A stretch of DNA of 64,000 nt. Origin: Inia geoffrensis. Lineage: Eukaryota > Chordata > Mammalia > Artiodactyla > Iniidae. Both the position numbers and the translations under genes were made by a program. Shown here one piece after another: positions 57,201 to 64,000 of the stretch (position 1 is the stretch's first letter; each line of letters starts with the position of its first letter). A model generated the notes under the pieces. That model was given only the letters and a program-made list of their open reading frames with translations. It ran no database searches and was not told where the DNA came from. The stretch spans positions 65,241,092-65,305,091 of the forward strand of contig CM070905.1 of assembly GCA_036417435.1 (NCBI GenBank), given 5' to 3'.

Positions 57201-57589
57201 TCCCACCTATACCTTGCTCAGCCATTACTAAATCATAGCATCTCAATTTTCTCCAATCCCTACTCATTGATGTGAAAGGTTAGTGAAACTGAGGAGTATG
57301 ACATCCCAAGCCACAGTGTGCCCTTCCCCTGGGGTCCATCTGATAGCCTGAACTTCCTGCCCTTGGGTGGTAGGAAGGCACCTTGAATGACATTGCAGCT
57401 CTCTACACTTGTTAGTGGTTTTACCTTCTAATCCAAGATGAAGGCAAATGAAGGTAATGCCCGTCAATTATGTTTTGTTCTGTTTTTTTTTCTTCTTCCC
57501 CTCCTCCAGTTTCCCCTATAACAACACCATAATCTAAAGTTTAAATGCATATGAAGTGAAACAATAACTTATGGCATCTCCATACAGTG
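57201..57589. other. No recognised feature
   Basis: No nameable repeat or exon. Confidence 0.4.
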
Positions 57590-57835
57590 GTAAAATGGTT
57601 AAGAGCCAGGCCTTTGTCAGACCTCCTGGCTTGAGTGCCTGATCCACCATTACTACCCGTGGCCAAGTCACTAAACTCTTGCTGTGCCTCCCTTTTCTCA
57701 TCCTTAGGTGCATTTATGATCCTCCCTACTTCACTGAGTGGTTGTGAGGATGAACTGAGGTAACCCAGCTAGCATATTTAGAAGAGGGTCTGATACATAG
57801 TAAGAGCTCTAGAATGTTATTGGGTATGTAGAGTT
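57590..57835 (+). repeat. MIR SINE
   Basis: GGTAAAATGGTTAAGAGCCA GGCC, GTGGCCAAGTCACTAAACTC TTGCTGTGCCTC, CACTGAGTGGTTGTGAGGAT GAACTGAGG and GGGTCTGATACATAGTAAGA GCTC are in full MIR order. This is the best preserved MIR in the window. Confidence 0.9.
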
Positions 57836-59209
57836 GATCTCCTTTAAACAAAATACTCAACATGTCCAAGTGGAAGCCTCATCGCATCAAGGATAATCTA
57901 AGGGATGATAATTTTACGCTCTTCCACCAGGGGTCTTTATAACTATATTCAAGTGTTAATTTTCAGGGAGCAGAATTTGAAATGTTAGAAATCACAGATA
58001 ATTTGAGATCAGAGATATATACATTTTCTCCCTAATAATAATACAAGTCTAGGTATTTGGGATTTGCCATTACAGCAGCCTCTTTGAACTAGCGTAATTG
58101 TAAATGGGGAGTTAGGAGAGTTCCAGCTGAACTTTAGGGACCAAGGGACCTAGAACTTTTGCCTCAGGTTTTCCCTCTTGCTTGTCTCTTGCTTTACTCT
58201 CCCCTCTCACTCTTGACTAGCTGTCTCTGTTTCCCATTTCCCAGGCCACAGGGTCAAAAACATCGCTTTCAACAATTCCAAGTTTATATATTAATGCTCT
58301 GGCCACCAGAGCAACAGAATGAATCAATACTGCTTTCTAATTCTAGCTCCACCCATCCCCCAGACCAATACACTGGGACCACTTATGGGACCATCCAGGT
58401 GAGTATGCTTACCACTCCTGGTCCCATCAACTGAGACTCCTTAGGGCTGGGAGTTTACATAGAGAGTGTCCATGAAATGATGGTTTATAAATCTCTGTTG
58501 GGGCAGAGAAACTACAAATGCTAGAAATTATAGATAATGAAGACGGTTTAGAGAAAATAAGAGCTCTGAAATAAACATTTTATTTATTTATGACTTATGA
58601 CTTTATACCTTACTTGAGACCACAGAACTTTGATGAGAATAGAAAGTGATTGATTTACAAAATTTTATTTTACCAAATAATTTGGGGGGGGGCACATCTA
58701 TCAGTAAAGCAAAAATAGTACAGCTGTGGTTTATTTCAAACCGTATTCACACGTGACTATTCTTAAAATCAGTATTTGAGGAGAACTATTTCTACAGCAT
58801 TTAGAACTGAATTCTTCTAAGATGCCGCTCCTTCCAGCTGAGATTCAGCAAGTGACTTTTATAGGTTTAATTTGTCCTGCAACTATTGACTGTGAGATTT
58901 AGAAAACCCTAAGTAAGCTGTGTGTTCACTGCAGACATTAATGTCTCTGTTCACCATACAAGATCTAAAACTGAATATAAAGTTCCCTGTCCCTTGTAAA
59001 CAGATAAAGTAGCAAAGTGTGTTTTCTTCTGAAGCGCCCCTTCCCAGTCCTTGCTTCAATCTCCACCAACCTTCAGGCACCCAGTGTTCTCTGGCGCCCC
59101 CTTGTGACTGTCAGGAGATCCCAGAAAACTAGTTTTCAGAATCATTGTTGAAAATATTATATATTACTTTCTTTCACTTTCGAAAGTTCTGTATTATTTC
59201 AAATTGCAG
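57836..59209. other. No gene recognised
   Basis: Nothing nameable in about 1.4 kb apart from a G10 run at 58684-58692 and the CTCF-like site at 59093. The frame 58159-58434 has no domain. Confidence 0.4.
59093..59108 (-). promoter_or_regulatory. CTCF-like core
   Basis: The plus strand reads GGCGCCCCCTTGTGAC; the minus strand CACAAGGGGGCGCC resembles the CTCF core with GGGGGCGC. It has one or two mismatches at the 5' side. Confidence 0.4.
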
Positions 59210-60640
59210 AAGAATAGAGGTTAAGAAACAGCCACTTACATATTCACCAGTTAGATTTAAGAAATATTAACATTTTACCATTTTGCCTGAGACCTGTTTA
59301 GATTTACATACAGAGTAAAGCACATATCTTAAACATAAAGTTAAATCAGGTTTGGCAAATACATGTTTTATGTAACCCACAATGCTACCAAGAAAGAGTG
59401 CTTTCCCATTACTCTAGCAAGCTCCCTTAGGCCCCTTCCCAATTAACTACAATCCCAAACCCACAGAGGCAATACTGATTTCTATCAGAATTATTAGTTG
59501 TCTTATAATTTTATGTAAATGAAATCATACTGTTTGGATTCTTTGGCTTAGAGTAATGTTTTTGTGATTCATCCACATTGCTGCCCGCATTAATAGATTA
59601 TTGCTTTTTAAAAAAATTTCTAAGCAGCATTCTCTTGCACGAATATACCAGGGTTTGTTTATTCTTTCTCCTATTGATGGACATTTGGGTTGTTTGTAGT
59701 TTTGGGCAGTTATGAATACAGCTACCGTGAACAGTCTTGTATAATTCTTTTTGAGGGCATATATTTTTGTTTCTCTGAGTAAACGCCTAGGGGAAGAATT
59801 GCCAGGTCATAGGGTAGATGTATAACATTATAAGAAAGCGCAAACAGTTTTCGAAGTTCATGAACCACTGTATGATCAAGCCACCGAGTTGGCTGTTCTC
59901 TTGCTGTCTATACATTCCCTGCTCCACCAGTGCCTGCTTCCCCTATACCCTACTCGCATTACTGACCTAACTACAAACTTGCCTAACCTTTGAATCAGAA
60001 CATCTCCACCTGTTAGCTGATCAAGGGGGTGGTGAGGGGCGTGCCCCTCTGCTAGTTTCCCTGGTAACCAATGAACCAACCTGACACTAATGCACCTTAT
60101 AAGTGGTAACCTCCCCCTCCCCCGGGGGCGTGGACTGCCGCCATGTTCTGCCTGGCCTCCGCGCGCAGTGGGGTGTTGCTTCAGGACGTTGCTTCAGAAA
60201 TGTAAGTAAGATCCCCCATGCGTTAAATCATTGATGTTTCTGTCGCCAGTGACTCCCCGCTCTTTCTTCTGGCTCGAACCTGGGCAGGTACAGAGCTTGC
60301 AGGCAGGCCTGCTGGGTGCAGCCCAGCAACCATTTTACAATCTAATCAGCAGTACATGTGAGTTCCAGTTGCTCTGCATCCTCAACAATATTCGGGGCCA
60401 TCAATTTTAGACGAATGTATAATTCTAGCCTTTTAGTGTATGTGTAATGGGATTTCACTGTGGTTTTAATTTGCATTTCCCTAATATATTGAGCGCCTTT
60501 TCATGTGCTCATTGGCATTTTTAATGTCTTCTTTGTGAAGGTTTATCCCTGCCTATTGCCCATTTACTCTTATTTGGATTGCTTTCTTTTTCATATTGAG
60601 TTATAGCAGTTATTTATATATTCTAGAAACGAGAATTGTG
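59210..60640 (-). repeat. Old L1 3' region, antisense, split by an LTR
   Basis: GTGATTCATCCACATTGCTG (59564), GATGGACATTTGGGTTGTTT (59676), GAATTGCCAGGTCATAGGGT (59796), then after the LTR GAGTTCCAGTTGCTCTGCAT (60360), GTGGTTTTAATTTGCATTTC CCTAATA (60461) and TTTTCATGTGCTCATTGGCA (60498) are the complement of the L1M ORF2 end and 3' UTR. The two halves join exactly across the LTR at ...GAACCA / CCATTTTACAATC. Confidence 0.85.
59869..60328 (+). mobile_element. Solo LTR of an endogenous retrovirus
   Basis: A 460-bp block starting TGTATGATCAAGCCACC and ending CAGCCCAGCA (TG...CA) sits inside the antisense L1. The flanks repeat AACCA (59863-59867 and 60328-60332). Promoter features on the plus strand: CCAATG (60068), TATA-type CTTATAAGT (60096-60104), then a GC-rich stretch with GTAAGTAAGAT (60202) that could be a splice donor. 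No internal viral genes are present, so the provirus has recombined out. The class (probably gammaretrovirus-like, ERV1) is an inference from the 4-5 bp duplication. Confidence 0.8.
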
Positions 60641-60718
60641 AGACATAAAGATCAGAAAAGAGGAAGTAAAACTGTCTCTTTCCAGAGAAGACGATAGTTT
60701 ACATAGAAATTCTTATAG
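60641..60718 (+). repeat. Inverted L1 fragment (ORF2 reverse transcriptase region)
   Basis: AGAGGAAGTAAAACTGTCTC TTTCC then GATAGTTTACATAGAAATTC TTATAG is the sense sequence around the F/YADD motif of ORF2, in opposite orientation to the L1 on both sides. Its length and position fit the 5' inversion of twin-primed L1 insertion. Confidence 0.75.
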
Positions 60719-62690
60719 TAAGTTTTGAAATCATGAAGTGTGGGTCTTGAAATTTGTATTTTTTCAGGATTTGTTGATTCTAGTTTCTTTGCATTTCCAT
60801 GTAAGTTTTAAATTCAGCTTGTCAGTATCTTCAAGAAAGCCTGATGGGACTTTCACTGATACCGCATTGATTTTATAAATCGGTTGCAGGAGAGGGAAGT
60901 GTCAAGTCCTCGGACCCACAGGAGTCCTTAGAATGGACTGCCAAGTGAGGGTTCTTGGCTTTGGGCAGGGAAGAATTCAAGAGCTAGCCAGAGTAAAGGG
61001 AAAGCAAGTTTATTTAGAGGGATATACAGTCCATAGGCACAATGGGAAACCTCTCAGAAAGTGAAAGTGGCCCCAGGGCATGGGGTCATTAGTTTTTATG
61101 GGGTTAAGTAATTTCGTATGCTAACGAGTGGGAGGAATATTCTTGCTGTTGCGGGGGGGGGGGGGGGGGGGGAAAGGTGGAGATTTCCCAGGAACTGGGT
61201 CACTGCTCACGTTTTGGCCTTTTATGGTCTGTTTCAGAATTGTCATGGCATAAGGGGGAATGATATTTAGTATTACAATGAAGGTATGAGCTAAAGGTCA
61301 ATGACCGAACTATTCTCAAAGCAACCATGGTTTCAGCTGGTTCCAGTTGGTCTTTATTACATTCCAACAGCTGAGCCCCTTCTTCACTATCTAGCCTTTG
61401 TGTCTGTCCTGCCCCTTTCCCTCCTGTCGCAAATCAATTTGGAGACAATTGAGATCTTAATAACTAATATTGACTTTTCCCAATACATAAACATAGTATA
61501 TCTCTTCACATATTTTGAAATTTTTAAAATTTCTCTCAGCAATATTTTGAAGTTTTCCGTGTAAAGATCTTGCACGTCTTTCATTACATTTATCCCTAAG
61601 TATTTTATTTTTTGATGTATTATCAATGATAGTTTTCTAAATTTTATTTTCCATCTGTTAGTTGCTTGTACACAGAAATACAATTAAATTTTATAATTAA
61701 CCTTGTATTTTGTGATCTTTTAAATTCCTCTATTAATTTTTGTTGTTGTTTTCCTAAATTCCCTGGGAATTTCTATGTAAACAATTGTATCATCTGAAAA
61801 TAGAGACAGTTTTCCTTTTTCCTTTTTGATCTTTATATGTTTTATTTTTTTCTGGCTGTATTGCAACATCCAGATTCAGTATAATGTTGAATAGAAGTGA
61901 TGAACCCAGATATCCTCACGTTGTACCTTATCTTAGGAGAAAACTAGTCACCATTAAGTATGATGTTAAATGTAGGCTTTTCATAGATGTTCTTTATCAG
62001 TTTGAGGAAGTGTCCTTGTATTCTTGGTTTAATGAGAGTTTTTATCAACAACAGGTTTTGAATTTTAACATTTTTTCTGCATTTTTTGAGATGATCTTGT
62101 ACATCTTCCTCTTTAGTTTAATTTGGTGAGTTACACTTATTAATTAACAAATATTATTAACCAACATTGCTTGTTTAACACCTTACATTCATGTGATAAA
62201 CCTGATTTTTGTCATCATGTATTATCTTTTTAATGTATTTCTGAGTTTGATTTGCAAATTTTAAAAGGGCATTTATATGTGTATCATGAGAGATATTGAT
62301 ATTGATCCTCAACTTTCTTTACTTTCAGTGTTATTCTCAGGTTTTCATATTAGTTTAAGCTGGTCTGGTAAAATTATTTGGATACTTCATATCATCGCTT
62401 TTTTTTTCTGAAAGAGTTAATGTAAGATTGGCACTATTAATATTTCTTCCTTGAATATTTAATAGCATTCACAGGTGAAGCCATCTCGGCCTGAAATTTT
62501 CTTTGTGGGAATGTTTTAAACTATAAAGTCAATTTACTTAATATATACAGGGAACATTTAGATTTTCTATTTCTTCTTCTGTCAGTTTTGATAATATTTG
62601 TCCTTCAAGGAGTTTATTCATTTTGTCCTAGTTGTTGAATTTGTTGGTATAATGTTGTTCAATAATTGTTGTTCAATAATAAGAGAATAA
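60719..62690 (-). repeat. Old L1 ORF2 region, antisense, split by an LTR
   Basis: AAGTTTTGAAATCATGAAGT GTGGGTCT (60722), TTCAGCTTGTCAGTATCTTC (60812); after the LTR TCAATTTGGAGACAATTGAG ATCTTAATAA (61434), TTTCTCTCAGCAATATTTTG (61531), GATGAACCCAGATATCCTCA (61900) and GATTTTCTATTTCTTCTTCT (62563) run along ORF2 in reverse. The antisense frame 61387-61683 retains YLGINV and is just decayed ORF2. Confidence 0.85.
60885..61431 (-). mobile_element. Solo LTR-like element with inverted ends and a G20 run
   Basis: The ends are inverted: TGCAGGAGAGGGAAG at the left and, read on the minus strand from the right, TGCGACAGGAGGGAAAG. On the minus strand AATAAA (61014-61009) is followed by CTTGCTTTCCCTTTACTCTG, as in retroviral R/U5. 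The host L1 text continues on both sides (AAATCGG / AAATCAA). There are no viral genes. A run of 20 G lies at 61153-61172. Confidence 0.7.
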
Positions 62691-63803
62691 TATCTCATGA
62701 TTTTTCTTTTTCTTTTTGGTGAGAAGTTATATCTCAATGTAGTTTTAACTTGCACTCCTCTTATTGTAAGCTAGATTGAGTTGTTTTCATAGATTTGAGT
62801 GGCATTTCCATTTTTCTTTGACCTGTCTCTTCATTTCTTTTGTGCATTTCTCTATTTTTTTCCCCCAATATTTAGAAGATCCTCATATACTAACCATAAT
62901 AATCCTTTGTATTATAAGTTGCAAATATTTTTCTCATTTATCTTTTCAGTTTTGGTGGTTTTTGCCATGCAGTTTGTACTTTAATGTCATGAAACACATA
63001 GGTCTTCATCCTTATTGGTTCTGGGTTTTATTATTTATTTTTAACATCTTTATTGGAGTATAATTGCTTTACAATGGTGTGTTAGTTTCTGCTTTATAAC
63101 AAAGTGAATCAGTTATACATATACATACATCCCTGTATCTCCTCCCACTTGCCTCTCCCTCCCACCCTCCCTATCCCACCCTCCCTATCCCACCCCTCTA
63201 GGTGGTCACAAAGCACTGAGCTGATCTCCCTGTGCTATGTGGCTGCTTCCCACTAGCTATCTATTTTATGTTTGGTAGTGTATATATGTCCATGCCTCTC
63301 TCTCACTTTGCCCGAGCTTACCCTTCCCCCTCCCCGTATCCTCAAGTCCATTCTCTAGTAGGTCTGCATCTTCATTCCCGTCTTGCCCCTTTGTTCTTCA
63401 TGACCATTTTTTTTTTTGTTTAGATTCCACATATATGTGTTAGCATATGGTATTTGTTTTTCTCTTTCTGACTTACTTCACCCTGTATGACAGTCTCTAG
63501 GTCCATCCACCTCACTACAAATAACTCAGTTTCGTTTCTTTTTATGGCTGAGTAATATTCCATTGTATATACGTGCCACATCTTCTTTATGGTTCTGGAT
63601 TTTGAGTCATAGTTAGGAAATCAGAATTGTTTCAGGTGGGAGTCATTGTGTGAGAAAACCTCTGAGGACCTTTGTGCCTGAGATGCTTTCTTATTTTTTA
63701 TTACTCTCTCATATTAGAGTGAAAATTTGACTGGATATGAAAGGATAGGTTCAAGTTTCTTTTACTTTGAAAAATTTGATTTGCTCATTTTGTGTCATTC
63801 AGG
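62656..63803 (-). repeat. Old L1 3' part, antisense, inside another L1
   Basis: TATATCTCAATGTAGTTTTA ACTTGC (62729), TTATAAGTTGCAAATATTTT TCTC (62913), GGTTTTTGCCATGCAGTTTG (62958), TTATTGGTTCTGGGTTTT, and after the younger L1 TCTGGATTTTGAGTCATAGT TAGG (63594) follow the antisense L1M ORF2-end order. The frames 62776-63063 are repeat-derived. Confidence 0.7.
63032..63589 (-). mobile_element. L1 3' end (ORF2 terminus plus 3' UTR), antisense
   Basis: Same subfamily as 20471-21085: CACCCCTCTAGGTGGTCACA AAGCAC (63194) and GTGCTATGTGGCTGCTTCCC (63232) in the 3' UTR, then CTCTTTCTGACTTACTTCAC (63461) and TAATATTCCATTGTATATAC (63553) in the ORF2 end. The flanks TGGTTCTGG(G/A)TTTT at about 63016-63029 and 63590-63603 look like the target duplication. 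Confidence 0.92.
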
Positions 63804-64000
63804 GTTGCTGAATTTGTTGGTATAATGTTATAATATCCTCTTGATTATTTTAATGTCTAGAGGCTCTGTCGTAGGTTTCCTCTTTCACCTGTGACATGGA
63901 TAATTTATATTTTCCTTAAAAAAATTTTTTTTTGATCATTTGGGCCAGTCTTTAATTAATTTTATTGATCTTTTCAAATAATTTGCTTTTGAATATACTG
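63804..64000 (-). repeat. Old L1 ORF2 region, antisense, continuing past the window
   Basis: GAATTTGTTGGTATAATGTT repeats the text at 62636 and is followed by ATATCCTCTTGATTATTTTA ATGTC and CAGTCTTTAATTAATTTTAT TGATCTTTTCAAA, the usual antisense L1 ORF2 text upstream of the reverse transcriptase. Confidence 0.75.

Overview
The window is mammalian nuclear DNA, almost certainly from a cetacean (whale or dolphin). Ten copies of a young tRNA-derived SINE with the head GGCTTCCCTGGTGGCGCAG (CHR-2 type) and four older CHR-1-type copies occur, and this SINE family is typical of cetaceans. Mammalian-wide repeats (MIR, L2, MLT1, old L1) form the background. I found no intact protein-coding gene, no tRNA or rRNA gene and no CRISPR array. 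Nearly all longer open frames are translations of repeats.

Layout. Positions 1-512 (minus) are the 5' two-thirds of an intronless RPL7 retrocopy with one visible nonsense codon. From 513 to 8430 there are MLT1 LTRs, a CHR-1 SINE, an L2 tail and an old antisense L1 3' end that carries a 162-bp younger L1 stub. From 8430 to 15380 is a stack of L1 insertions. Its centre is a long, 5'-truncated L1 (9163-14227) with recognisable ORF1, ORF2 and 3' UTR, inserted into an older L1 that also holds a third L1 tail. From 15380 to 31000 the sequence is mostly unrecognised, with a TA-flanked DNA transposon, four CHR-2 copies, MIRs, an L1 3' end at 20471 and a small hAT-like relic. From 31180 to 34450 are relics of old L1, HAL1-like sequence and L2. 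From 34456 to 48985 lie long tracts without recognised repeats, interrupted by SINEs, a MIR split by a microsatellite, and an MLT1 LTR. From 48990 to 56620 are antisense old L1s cut by SINEs and a 144-bp L1 stub. From 59210 to the right edge is another pile of antisense L1s interrupted by two solo LTR-like elements and an L1 3' end with matching target-site duplications.

Function. The region reads as a gene desert or a large intron. The only functional candidates I can point to are short CTCF-like cores, six of them in the same orientation, and the repeat-poor tracts around 34456-36980 and 46284-48985. I did not find a previously undescribed biological system. The most informative content is the insertion history, which the sequence itself lets one order.
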